Positions 36,153 through 44,554 of a DNA stretch of 64,000 bases are shown here, one piece after another. Numbering within the stretch: the first letter of the stretch is position 1; each line of letters begins with the position of its first letter. This stretch comes from Novosphingobium sp. BW1 (GTDB lineage Bacteria > Pseudomonadota > Alphaproteobacteria > Sphingomonadales > Sphingomonadaceae): contig NZ_VIRF01000058.1 of assembly GCF_008107685.1 (NCBI RefSeq), positions 372,001-436,000 of the forward strand, in the 5' to 3' direction. The translations under genes were made by a program, and so were the position numbers. The notes beneath the pieces were generated by a model. That model saw nothing but the letters and a program-made list of their open reading frames with translations, was not told the origin of the DNA and did no database searches.

Positions 36153-36166
36153 CGTATTCGTATGCG
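36153..36166. promoter_or_regulatory. Candidate LacI-family operator 2
   Basis: CGTATTCGTATGCG is the reverse complement of CGCATACGAATACG. It shares GCATACG-W-ATACG with the site at 34935. It lies between the regulator stop and the MFS start. Confidence 0.5.
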
Positions 36167-36258
36167 TGATTGCCGCCGGGCCCGGGCCGTGCAAATGCCA
36201 TGGGCCTGAAACGCACGGTGGCAGACCATCGGCAGAGAAGATGGGAAAGGACGGCCTG

Positions 36259-37812
36259 ATGGCTACAAACAGCGATGCCGGATGGCCCGGAGAGGCCACC
36301 GCACGGTCGGAAAAGCCTCGCCAAGGCTGGCTGGGTCTGTGCAACATCAGCGTCGGCTTCTTCGGCATCCAGGTCGGCTTCGCGCTCCAGAACGCGAACA
36401 TGAGCCGGGTCTTCCAGTCGCTGGGTTCCTCCATTGACGATCTGCCCGCGCTCTGGGTTGCCGCCCCCCTGACGGGCCTCCTCGTCCAGCCCGTGATCGG
36501 CCACCTTTCCGACCGCACCTGGCTCGGCAGGCTCGGACGGCGGCGGCCCTATTTCCTGGCTGGCGCACTGCTGGCGGCGTCCTCGTTACTGGCGATGCCC
36601 GGTAGTACGAGCCTCCTGATGGCGGCCCTCCTGCTCTGGACCCTGGATGCCAGCCTCAACGTCTCGATGGAGCCGTTCCGTGCCTTCGTCGGCGATATGC
36701 TGCGCCGCGACCAGCACACGGCGGGCTACGGCGTGCAGACCGCCTTCATCGGCGCGGGCGCGGTCGTGGGCTCGCTCTTCCCCTACCTGCTCGAGCATCT
36801 GGGCGTAGCGAATGTAGCCGCAGACGGCACAGTCCCCCAGACGGTACGGATCAGCTTCCAGGCCGGTGCAGCTCTGCTTGTCGTCGCCGTGCTGTGGACC
36901 GTCCTGTCCACTCGTGAATATACGCCCGAAGATATGCGTGCTTTTGCCGATAGCGAGGCGATTGCCGCCATGCCTGCAACCTTAGGCACACTTGCGGAAC
37001 GCAAACTGACCACGGGGCTCACCTGGATCGGCCTTGGCGTCGCACTGGCCCTTGCCGTCTGGCACTGGAGCCTCGAAAAGGAGGTCTACCTCCTCGCCAC
37101 GCTCCTCGCTGCCTACGGCCTGGCGGTAAACCTCGCAGCACGGCGCGCACGGCAAGGCAAGGAAAGCTCGATGTTCGCGGGGATCGTGGGAGACTTTGCC
37201 GGAATGCCGCCCCTGATGAAGCGCCTGGCTCTCGTCCAGTTCTTTAGCTGGTCGGCGCTCTTCATCATGTGGATACACACGACACCGGTGGTGGCAATCA
37301 CCCACTTTGGCACCGCCTCGCCGCTCGATCCGACTTACCAGGAGGCGGGCAACTGGGTTGGCCTGCTCTTCGCGGTCTACAACGCGGTGGCGGCCTTTGC
37401 CGCGCTGCTGCTGCTTCCGCTCCTGTCCGCTCGGCTGGGCAAGGTGCGCACCCACGCACTGTGCCTGCTCGCGGGCGCGCTCGGTTTTGCAGGTTTCCTC
37501 ATGGTGCGCGATCCCACCTGGCTGATCGCCTGCGAGATCGGCATCGGCATTGCCTGGGCCTCGATCCTCGCGATGCCTTACGCCATCCTCGCCAGCCATC
37601 TGGCGCACGCCAAGCTCGGCGTCTACATGGGGCTCTTCAACGTATTCGTAGTCCTCCCGCAACTGCTCGTGGCGACGGTCATGGGCACGATAATGAAGGC
37701 CTTCTTCCCCGAAGCCCCGGTCTGGACGATGGCTTTTGCCGCCGGAACGCTGGCACTGGCTGCGCTGCTTGCGCTTCGCGTCGATCCCGACGGGGGCCGT
37801 GCAGCCTGCTAG
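36259..37812 (+). CDS. MFS sugar transporter (MalY-like, sugar:H+ symporter type)
   Basis: The 517-residue product has 12 predicted membrane helices. The N-terminal region GLLVQPVIGHLSDRTWLGRLGRRRPYF carries the MFS motif D-R-x-G-R-R-R-P characteristic of the SUC/SLC45-like sugar symporters. In the Caulobacter maltose system a transporter of this type (MalY) moves maltose or maltodextrin across the inner membrane (recalled). I chose the ATG at 36259 because AAAGG lies eight bases upstream; ATG 36241 is possible. Its TAG stop overlaps the convergent GntR stop in the tetranucleotide CTAG. Confidence 0.9.
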   Translation: MATNSDAGWPGEATARSEKPRQGWLGLCNISVGFFGIQVGFALQNANMSRVFQSLGSSIDDLPALWVAAPLTGLLVQPVIGHLSDRTWLGRLGRRRPYFLAGALLAASSLLAMPGSTSLLMAALLLWTLDASLNVSMEPFRAFVGDMLRRDQHTAGYGVQTAFIGAGAVVGSLFPYLLEHLGVANVAADGTVPQTVRISFQAGAALLVVAVLWTVLSTREYTPEDMRAFADSEAIAAMPATLGTLAERKLTTGLTWIGLGVALALAVWHWSLEKEVYLLATLLAAYGLAVNLAARRARQGKESSMFAGIVGDFAGMPPLMKRLALVQFFSWSALFIMWIHTTPVVAITHFGTASPLDPTYQEAGNWVGLLFAVYNAVAAFAALLLLPLLSARLGKVRTHALCLLAGALGFAGFLMVRDPTWLIACEIGIGIAWASILAMPYAILASHLAHAKLGVYMGLFNVFVVLPQLLVATVMGTIMKAFFPEAPVWTMAFAAGTLALAALLALRVDPDGGRAAC

Positions 37813-38486
37813 TCCATGTCTTCGGTGAAGTGCGCACCGTGTGTCGCGGCCTCGTTCGCGCGCAGGCGATAGGCATGGGCGGCGCGGCGGATGTGGTTGC
37901 GCGCTATAGCGCCGGCCCAGGCAACATCGTGCGCGGTGAAAGCCGCAATCAGATCGCGGTGGTCACGCTGGCTCTGTTCCAGGTCCGAGACCTTGTAGCG
38001 CTCGGCCGTGCGGTGGATGATCACCTGATTGACGATAATCCGCATCATCTGGTTGAGCGGCTCGGAGCGCGCCGCCGCGAGCAAGGTCGCATGGAAACGC
38101 CGGTTGCCCTCTACAAAGCCGGGAATGTCGGCCTCCTCGCCCAGCGCCGCATCGATGAAGTCGGCGTGGGTTCGCAGCTCCGCGATCTCGTCAGGCGTGA
38201 TCAGTTCGGCCGCCCGCTCGGCGCAATGGGCCTCGAGCTTGGCGCGCAGCGTGAAGAGTTCCTCCACCTCGCCATCAGACCACAACGGCACGAAGACCCT
38301 TCGCGTGCCCGAGCGCTGCAGCAGCGTCTCCGAAACGAGGCGGGCAATCGCCTCGCGCACCGGTGTGCGCGAGGTGCCACAGTAGCTCGCGAACTCGTCC
38401 TCGGGCACGAACATGCCCGGCTCGAAATCGCCCGCCAAAATACCTGCGCGGATCTGGCGATATACCTGCTCTGACGTCTTGGCCAT
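37809..38486 (-). CDS. GntR-family transcriptional regulator with FCD domain
   Basis: The 225-residue product has an N-terminal winged helix (SEQVYRQIRAGILAGDFEPG, then GTSRTPVREAIARL) and a C-terminal all-helical FCD domain with metal-type residues (FHATLLAAARS, HRDLIAAF, RNHIRRA). This FadR-subfamily layout commonly senses carboxylic acids. It sits downstream of a TonB-dependent receptor and convergent with the MFS gene. With the receptor and the divergent hyu/CaiB genes it likely forms one regulon. The start is the ATG at 38486, preceded by GGGAG six bases upstream. Confidence 0.92.
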   Translation of the reverse strand: MAKTSEQVYRQIRAGILAGDFEPGMFVPEDEFASYCGTSRTPVREAIARLVSETLLQRSGTRRVFVPLWSDGEVEELFTLRAKLEAHCAERAAELITPDEIAELRTHADFIDAALGEEADIPGFVEGNRRFHATLLAAARSEPLNQMMRIIVNQVIIHRTAERYKVSDLEQSQRDHRDLIAAFTAHDVAWAGAIARNHIRRAAHAYRLRANEAATHGAHFTEDMD

Positions 38487-38606
38487 GTTCAACTCCCGGT
38501 GCGTGCGCCCGGCATTCCACTTGGTAAACTTGCTGGCTCCCTAGCGCCGCTTGGCCGGACAGCGCAACGCGCAAAGTGCGCGCACCGCCCGCCCAACCGC
38601 GCCGTG

Positions 38607-41063
38607 TCAGAAGCGGAAGCCTGCTTCCACGCCGACCTGGCGCAGCCCGCCCGGCGTCAGGAAGGCGCCGCCGAACTCGGGCGCAGGGATCACCTCTTCC
38701 AGGTAGCGCTTCTTGAAGAAGTTGTTGACGAAGCCGGTGAGGTGCCAGCCTTCGCCCTTCAGCCCGACGCGCAAGTTTACGATACCATAGGCATCGCGCC
38801 GGGTCTGCGAATAGTCCGCCGTGCCAAGCCCGGGATAGAACACGTCGAAAATCGTGCGCCGCGTCTGGTCCTGCACAACATGGAACCACGTCGGCCCGGT
38901 CAGGCGGTAGTCCGCGCGGAAGGTGAAACCGACGCTGTCGCTGACCGGCTGGATTACCGAGGCGCCCAGGTTCAGGGTATAGTCGGCCGAGTAGGGCGAC
39001 TTGTTGCCTTCGGTATCGGGACGCACCGAGTTGGTAATGATCTTGCTGTCGAGGACGTTGCCTCCCGCATCGAGCGTGAAGCCCGGAGCGACCTTCCACA
39101 CGATGCCCAGTTCCGCCCCCATCAGGCGCACCTTGTCGATATTGGAGACGACGCGCAGGATGCCGAAAGTGCCGGTGTAGAACTCGAAGAACTGCATGTC
39201 CTTGACAATGTTGCGATAGACAGCGCCGTTGATCTGCACATCGCCATTGGCCAGACCAATCTTGAAGCCCGCCTCCAGCGCATGGCTAACCTCCTTCTTG
39301 TAATCATCCTCGATGGACAGGTTGGAACCAAGAAGGTCGTTGTAGTAGGTGTCGATGAGCGCGGCACTGCCCTGGCTGTTGAAGCCTCCCGCCTTGAAGC
39401 CCACGCCATAGTCCAGATAGAGGTTGATGTCGGGCGTGAATGCATAGCGCAAGGTAACCTTGGGCTGGAGCTGCTCGTAGGCCCTCTTCTGAAACTCCAG
39501 CGTCCCAACATCGTAGCCCGGATTGATCGAGGCACCTGTGATGGGATCGGTGACATCGGGCACGAGCGGGGAGACGGTGCGCTCCTCGCGATCGAAACGC
39601 AGCGCGCCCGACAGGGTGAGGGCTTGCGTGGGGCTCCATTCCAGCGAACCGAAACCGGCATAGACATTGGTCTTGAAGCGGTCGTCGAAGAGCTGCGAGG
39701 TCTGGTTGGGCGCACCTGGCGCATTGTAGAGATTGGAATTGACAGGCCCGCCGTCATCCTCGTTGAGCGCGGTAGCGTAATGGCGGTTGATGTAGAGGTA
39801 GTAGGCCCCGACCGACCACTGCAGCGGCGCACTTGTGTCCGAGACGAGGCGGATCTCGGCGCTGACATCGCGCTGATCGCGCAAGGTGACCTGGACGCCA
39901 TCGCAGGCCGTCGGGCTGTAGGCGCCCAGCGTCGAACCGCCCGGCGTCGGCGCAAGGTAGAGCGGCGGCGCCAGAACCACGCCCGCCTCGTAGAGCGCCG
40001 CGGTCGATGCGATGCACGCATCCTGCCCATTGAAGCGCCCGAACGAGGCGGCGGTGGTGTCGGCATAGAACGTCTCATCGATATCCGAGAAAGACACCCA
40101 GCTCGTCAGCTTCGTCCCATCGAAGGCGTAGTCCGCCTTGAGCGAGCCCTCGATCGTGCGCAGGTTGTCGATCGAGGGCACGTTGCGTTGCCACTCGAAA
40201 CGCGCGGTGTTCACGTCCTGATAGTATTCCGGGATGCCCAGCGCGCTGGCAAAGTCGGGCATCTCGAAAGCCGCATTGTAGTTAAGCGCGGCGGCCTCGA
40301 TCTTGTTGAAGCGAAACTTCGCATCGAGGCTCAGCCGGTCCGTCGGCTCGGAGACGAGGCGTCCGCCCACCCCCCAGCCTTCGTACTGGTCGATCGTCTT
40401 GCCGCGCGTGCGCGGATCGGGGCCGGTGTTGGTATAGAACCCGTCGGTCGCACGGTACTGGCCGAACAGGACGAAGCCGGTGCTACCCCCAAGAGGACCC
40501 GAGATCGAACCTTCCAGAAGCTGACTGTCCTGCGTCGCCCAATAGGCGCGCCCATCGGCCTCGAGTCGGTCCGAGGGCTTCTTCGTCGTCATCACGATCA
40601 CGCCCGCGGTCGCGCCGCGTCCGTAGTAGGCACCTTGCGGACCCTTCAAGATCTCGAACTGCTGGAGCGCGCCCTGGTACTGGTTGACTGCCGCTGTGTT
40701 GGTCTTGAGAATACCGTCAACAACCAGCGCGACGTTATTTTCCGCATCGCGCGCGCCGTTGACACCGCGGATATTGATTTGCGCATCACCGACCTGCGCG
40801 GCGTTGGAGACGATCGTAACGCCAGGCGTTGACGCAATCGCCTGTTCGGTCGTCACGATGCCCTTGGCCTCCAGGTCCGCACCGGTCAGCACCGTGACCG
40901 AGGCAGGCACGTCGCTCAGGCTCTCGTTCTGGCGGCGTGCGGTGACAGTTATCTGATTGCCGGTCAGTTCTGCTCCCGAAGAGTTAGACTGCGCTGCGAC
41001 CGGATTGGCTCCGACAACGCCAAGCGCGACACTTGCGTGAAGAATTACCTTCTTGTGCTGCAT
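38607..41063 (-). CDS. TonB-dependent receptor
   Basis: The 818-residue product has a signal peptide ending PVAAQ, a plug domain (ESLSDVPASVTVLTGADLEAKG, then QFEILKGPQGAYYGRGA) and a barrel ending VGVEAGFRF. It belongs to the broad group of sphingomonad receptors often tied to catabolic operons for aromatic or lipid-like compounds. The ATG at 41063 is decided by the signal-peptide start and GGGGAAATC upstream. It is transcribed away from the HMG-CoA-lyase/hyuAB/CaiB genes and toward the GntR gene, which makes it the probable importer for that cluster's substrate. Confidence 0.93.
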   Translation of the reverse strand: MQHKKVILHASVALGVVGANPVAAQSNSSGAELTGNQITVTARRQNESLSDVPASVTVLTGADLEAKGIVTTEQAIASTPGVTIVSNAAQVGDAQINIRGVNGARDAENNVALVVDGILKTNTAAVNQYQGALQQFEILKGPQGAYYGRGATAGVIVMTTKKPSDRLEADGRAYWATQDSQLLEGSISGPLGGSTGFVLFGQYRATDGFYTNTGPDPRTRGKTIDQYEGWGVGGRLVSEPTDRLSLDAKFRFNKIEAAALNYNAAFEMPDFASALGIPEYYQDVNTARFEWQRNVPSIDNLRTIEGSLKADYAFDGTKLTSWVSFSDIDETFYADTTAASFGRFNGQDACIASTAALYEAGVVLAPPLYLAPTPGGSTLGAYSPTACDGVQVTLRDQRDVSAEIRLVSDTSAPLQWSVGAYYLYINRHYATALNEDDGGPVNSNLYNAPGAPNQTSQLFDDRFKTNVYAGFGSLEWSPTQALTLSGALRFDREERTVSPLVPDVTDPITGASINPGYDVGTLEFQKRAYEQLQPKVTLRYAFTPDINLYLDYGVGFKAGGFNSQGSAALIDTYYNDLLGSNLSIEDDYKKEVSHALEAGFKIGLANGDVQINGAVYRNIVKDMQFFEFYTGTFGILRVVSNIDKVRLMGAELGIVWKVAPGFTLDAGGNVLDSKIITNSVRPDTEGNKSPYSADYTLNLGASVIQPVSDSVGFTFRADYRLTGPTWFHVVQDQTRRTIFDVFYPGLGTADYSQTRRDAYGIVNLRVGLKGEGWHLTGFVNNFFKKRYLEEVIPAPEFGGAFLTPGGLRQVGVEAGFRF

Positions 41064-41429
41064 TTGATGATTTCCCCTGAACCTCAATTACCTTACTTTT
41101 CAAACATAATATCGAGTACCCGGCCGGTTCCAGCTCTTGGCGACATCAAAGTGACTACGATTTACATATTTGTACACAAAAATATTCAACTCACTTTCAC
41201 AACGAAGCTAAGACTTCCCATATAATGGAAATTCTAACGCAATAGCGGCCAGATCACGCGCTCATGTATGGACCGCCCAAACCATTTCGTGTACAGTTTT
41301 GGAATGACCTCAAGGAGGAGAGGCGAAAAGCTGCCACCGGCGATCTCTCAGCCCATCCCAGCGGTCCGCAAACGCACTGCACTCCAGGCCCCGGAGCCAA
41401 GGAAAACCCCAAGGAAAGGCCCGATCCGC
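41064..41429. promoter_or_regulatory. Divergent promoter region of the hyu/CaiB cluster
   Basis: About 365 bp, notably AT-rich from 41085 to 41235. It contains ATATTTGT-AC-ACAAAaaTAT at 41166-41185 and a second TGTACA at 41290. The frame of the HMG-CoA-lyase gene is open back to 41268, but the residues are Arg/Pro/Lys-rich and look non-coding. Confidence 0.6.
41166..41185. promoter_or_regulatory. Candidate GntR-type operator
   Basis: ATATTTGT and ACAAA..TAT form a near-palindrome around TGTACA, in the range of TTGTATACAA-like sites bound by FCD-type GntR regulators. A second TGTACA core occurs 119 bp away at 41290-41295. It lies between the receptor and the lyase gene. Confidence 0.45.
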
Positions 41430-42353
41430 GTGACGGCAAAGTCGATTGAATTCATGGAAGTAGGCCCTCGCGACGGCCTGCAGAACGAAAAAACGCTGGT
41501 CTCGACGCAGGACAAGCTCGAACTGGTTCGCCGCGCAATCGATGCGGGCGCCCGCCGTATCGAAGTAACCAGCTTCGTAAACCCGCGCCGCGTACCCCAG
41601 ATGGCCGATGCGGCCGAGGTCTGCGCCGGACTGCCCGAAGTCGAAGGTATCCTCTACACCGGCCTTGTCATGAATGCGAAGGGCGGCGAGCGCGCCATTG
41701 CGACGGGGCGCATCCATGAACTGGGCGCCGTCTGCGTTGCCTCGGACCGCTTCGCCATCGCCAACCAGGGCCAGACCAGCCTCGAATCAGTCGACGCGGC
41801 CAAAGGCCTCATCGCGATGGCCCAGGATGCTGGCCTGCGCGGCCAAGCAACCATCGGCGCGGCCTTCGGCTGCCCCTTCGAAGGGGAGATTGCCGAGGAG
41901 CACATCATCGAAATGGCCCGCAAACTAGCCGAGGCCGAGCCGGTCGAGATTGCCTTGGCCGACACCATCGGCGTCGCCGATCCGGCCCACGTCTCCCGCC
42001 TCGTGCGCGCTGTCAGCGAAGCCATCGGCCCGATTCCCGTGCGCGTCCATTTCCACAACACCCGTGGCACCGGCATTGCCAATGTCTGGTCGGCGGTGGA
42101 AGCCGGCGCACGCATCGTCGATGCAGCCCTGGGCGGCCTGGGCGGATGTCCGTTCGCCCCCGGCGCAGCCGGCAACGTCGCCAGCGAGGACGTGGTCTAC
42201 ATGCTCCACCGCGCGGGCGTGGCCACCGGCATGGATCTTGGCAAGCTTGTTGACGCGAACCAGTGGCTGGCCACGGTCATGGAGCGCACCCTGCCCTCCA
42301 TGGTTGCGCGCGCACCCGGCTTTCCCCGGCCGGTCGAAACGGCCGGGGGCTGA
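41430..42353 (+). CDS. Hydroxymethylglutaryl-CoA lyase family protein
   Basis: The 307-residue product is a DRE-TIM metallolyase. It starts with GPRDGLQNE at residues 12-20 (R14, D15), has the metal histidines H207 and H209 (HFHNTRGTG) and the family cysteine C240 in GGLGGCPFAPGA. True members cleave 3-hydroxy-3-methylglutaryl-CoA or related branched hydroxyacyl-CoA to acetyl-CoA and a keto acid. The start is GTG at 41430 with AAGGAAAGG upstream, which gives the normal family length. It is the first gene of the hyuA-hyuB-CaiB set, so its substrate may be a relative of HMG-CoA. Confidence 0.9.
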   Translation: MTAKSIEFMEVGPRDGLQNEKTLVSTQDKLELVRRAIDAGARRIEVTSFVNPRRVPQMADAAEVCAGLPEVEGILYTGLVMNAKGGERAIATGRIHELGAVCVASDRFAIANQGQTSLESVDAAKGLIAMAQDAGLRGQATIGAAFGCPFEGEIAEEHIIEMARKLAEAEPVEIALADTIGVADPAHVSRLVRAVSEAIGPIPVRVHFHNTRGTGIANVWSAVEAGARIVDAALGGLGGCPFAPGAAGNVASEDVVYMLHRAGVATGMDLGKLVDANQWLATVMERTLPSMVARAPGFPRPVETAGG

Positions 42354-42356
42354 GCA

Positions 42357-42484
42357 TGACCGCCCCGCAAGCTTATCCGACAGGCGACATAAACCTCCGC
42401 CTGGCGGATGTTTATGGGCCGGTCATTTTCATATTCCTCGGACATGCGGCCTATTCGCTGGCGCATAGTCTTCGAACAAGGTGA
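42357..42484 (+). CDS. Possible translationally coupled small ORF (42 residues)
   Basis: An ATG three bases after the lyase stop, with GGGGG upstream, opens 42 codons that end in a TGA five bases before the hyuA ATG. The product has a hydrophobic stretch (VYGPVIFIFLG). The position between two coupled genes suggests a leader or small protein. However, a 29-bp palindrome covers a third of it and no family is recognised. It could be chance. Confidence 0.3.
42388..42416. promoter_or_regulatory. 29-bp palindrome between lyase and hyuA genes
   Basis: Arms CATAAAC-x-TCCGCC and GGCGGA-x-GTTTATG pair at 13 of 14 positions around a single central base. It ends 73 bp before hyuA. It may be an operator or a hairpin acting as an attenuator. 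There is no T tract. Confidence 0.55.
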
Positions 42485-42489
42485 AACAC

Positions 42490-44538
42490 ATGACCTACCG
42501 CTTGGGTGTCGACGTCGGAGGGACGTTTACCGACCTACTTTTGTTCAACCAGGAAGACGGTTCGTTTTTCCGTCACAAGACGCCGTCGACGCCGCATGAC
42601 AGTTCGGAAGGTATTCTGAACGGGCTGGGCGCGATTTGCGAGAAGGCGGGGATCACGCCGGCGGATATCGAGTTCTTCCTGCACGGCACGACCGTCGCGA
42701 CCAACGCCGTGCTTGAGGGCAAGGGCGCGCGCGTGGGGCTCATCACGTCCGAGGGCTATCGCCAGGTCATGCAGATCGCGCGCTCCTTCGTGCCGGGCGG
42801 CCTTGCGGGCTGGATCGTGTGGCCCAAGCCCGTGCCGCTGGCAGCCCTGGAAGACACCTTCGAGGTTGCCGGGCGCATGAACGCGCAGGGCGAGGAAGTG
42901 CGTGAGATCGACGAGGCACAGATCCGCGAGGTCCTCGCCAGGCTCAAGGATTCGGGCGTCCAGGCGCTCACCGTGTCGCTCATGAACGGCTACCTCAACG
43001 GCGCGCACGAGAAGCGCATCGGCGAGCTCGCCGCCGAGATCTGCCCCGAGCTGCCCGTCTCGCTTTCCCACGAAGTCCTGCCCGAGATGCAGGAATACGA
43101 GCGCACGCTGACCACCGTTGCCAACGCCGCGGTGCGCCCGGTCGTGGGCAACTACGTGCGCAACCTGCGCTCGAACCTGCGTTCAGGCGGCATGGCCGGC
43201 TCGCTCTCGCTGCTGCGCTCGGATGGCGGTCTCATGTCCTCCGAGAAGTCCGAAGAGCATCCCGTCGCGCTGCTCATGTCAGGCCCGGCGGGCGGCGTCA
43301 CCGGCGCACTGTGGGTCGGCAAGAACGCAGGCATCAAGAACATCCTGACGCTCGACGTGGGCGGCACTTCGACTGACGTCGCGCTCATCGAGAACCTCGA
43401 GGCACGCCGCGTGCGTACCACCGAAGTGGGCCACCTCTCGGTGCGCGCCTCCGCGCTCGACGTGAAGACCGTGGGCGCGGGCGGCGGCTCGATCGCCTAT
43501 GTCCCCGAGCTTACCGGCGCGCTGCGCGTCGGTCCGGAATCGGCTGGCGCCGTCCCGGGCCCGGTGGCCTACAACAAGGGCGGCACGCTGCCGACCGTGA
43601 CCGACGCCAACGTCGTCCTGGGCTACCTCCCCGAGAACCTGCTCGGCGGCACCTTCAAGCTCGACCGTGAAGGCGCCAAGGCGGCGGTTCAGACCATCGC
43701 CGACAAGCTGGGCATCGATGTCATGGAAGCGGCCCGCGGCATCATCGACATCGTCAACGAGAACATGTTCGGCGCGCTGCGCATGATCTCGGTCCAGCAG
43801 GGCTACGATCCGCGTCACTTCGCGGTCATGGGCTTTGGCGGGGCGGGTCCGCTCCACGTCAACGCCGTCGCCAAGCTGATGGGCTCCTGGCCTGCCGTCT
43901 CGCCGGTGTCCCCAGGCGTGCTGTGCGCGCTGGGCGATGCGACCACGCGCATGCGCACCGAGACCGCGCGTTCGTATTCGAAGTCGTTCTCCAGCACCGA
44001 GGAAGCCGACGTTCTCACCCAGCTCGAAGAGATGGCCGCGCAGACCACGAAGGAACTCACCAGCGAGGGCATCTCGGCCAGCGACGTCACCGTCGAGTTC
44101 GAACTCGACGTGCGCTACGAAGGCCAGGCCTTCGAAGTGCCGCTTTCCATCGACCCCGAGACCTTCAAGTCGGGCGGCCTTGCTGCGATCATCGAGCGCT
44201 TCGATGATGAGCACGAGCGCCTCTTCACCTTCAAGATGGATAGCGAGCACGAGCTGGTGAACCTGCGCGCCGTCGCGCTTGGCCCCGTCCTCGACCTCGA
44301 AGCCCAGCGCCTGCCCGAAGGCAACGGCGATCCCATCGAGGCCAAGGTGCGCGACCACCAGCTGTGGGCCGATGGCAAGATGGTCCCCGCCGTGATCTAC
44401 GACCGTTCCAAGCTCAAAGCGAACGACGTGATCCAGGGTCCGGCCATCGTCACCGAGATGGACTCCACCACGCTCATCGAAGCCGACTGCACCGGCACTG
44501 TCGATGCCTACGGCAACATCCTCATCAACCTGAAGTGA
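42490..44538 (+). CDS. hyuA: Hydantoinase/oxoprolinase family subunit A (HyuA-like)
   Basis: The 682-residue product has the two hydantoinase A domains. The ATP-binding motif GVDVGGTFTD lies at residues 6-15, and DVGGTSTDVAL begins the second actin-like fold. HGTTVATNAVLEGKGARVGLITSEG and GAGGGSIAY are also characteristic. The family couples ATP hydrolysis to opening cyclic amides (5-oxoproline, N-methylhydantoin, caprolactam) or to carboxylating ketones (acetone or acetophenone carboxylase). No acetone-carboxylase gamma subunit is nearby. I chose ATG 42490 with AAGGTG eight bases upstream. It is followed 16 bp later by its partner subunit. Confidence 0.92.
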   Translation: MTYRLGVDVGGTFTDLLLFNQEDGSFFRHKTPSTPHDSSEGILNGLGAICEKAGITPADIEFFLHGTTVATNAVLEGKGARVGLITSEGYRQVMQIARSFVPGGLAGWIVWPKPVPLAALEDTFEVAGRMNAQGEEVREIDEAQIREVLARLKDSGVQALTVSLMNGYLNGAHEKRIGELAAEICPELPVSLSHEVLPEMQEYERTLTTVANAAVRPVVGNYVRNLRSNLRSGGMAGSLSLLRSDGGLMSSEKSEEHPVALLMSGPAGGVTGALWVGKNAGIKNILTLDVGGTSTDVALIENLEARRVRTTEVGHLSVRASALDVKTVGAGGGSIAYVPELTGALRVGPESAGAVPGPVAYNKGGTLPTVTDANVVLGYLPENLLGGTFKLDREGAKAAVQTIADKLGIDVMEAARGIIDIVNENMFGALRMISVQQGYDPRHFAVMGFGGAGPLHVNAVAKLMGSWPAVSPVSPGVLCALGDATTRMRTETARSYSKSFSSTEEADVLTQLEEMAAQTTKELTSEGISASDVTVEFELDVRYEGQAFEVPLSIDPETFKSGGLAAIIERFDDEHERLFTFKMDSEHELVNLRAVALGPVLDLEAQRLPEGNGDPIEAKVRDHQLWADGKMVPAVIYDRSKLKANDVIQGPAIVTEMDSTTLIEADCTGTVDAYGNILINLK

Positions 44539-44554
44539 GCGAAGGAACTCTCTA

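Noticed and set aside
38499..40832. 777-codon plus-strand ORF opposite the second receptor
   Set aside because: Same reasoning: no start context, no domain, and the complementary frame is a clear receptor.
41268..41429. N-terminal extension of the HMG-CoA-lyase gene to an upstream ATG
   Set aside because: The 54 extra residues are Arg/Lys/Pro-rich and lie before the normal family start; the GTG at 41430 has a ribosome-binding site and gives the usual length.
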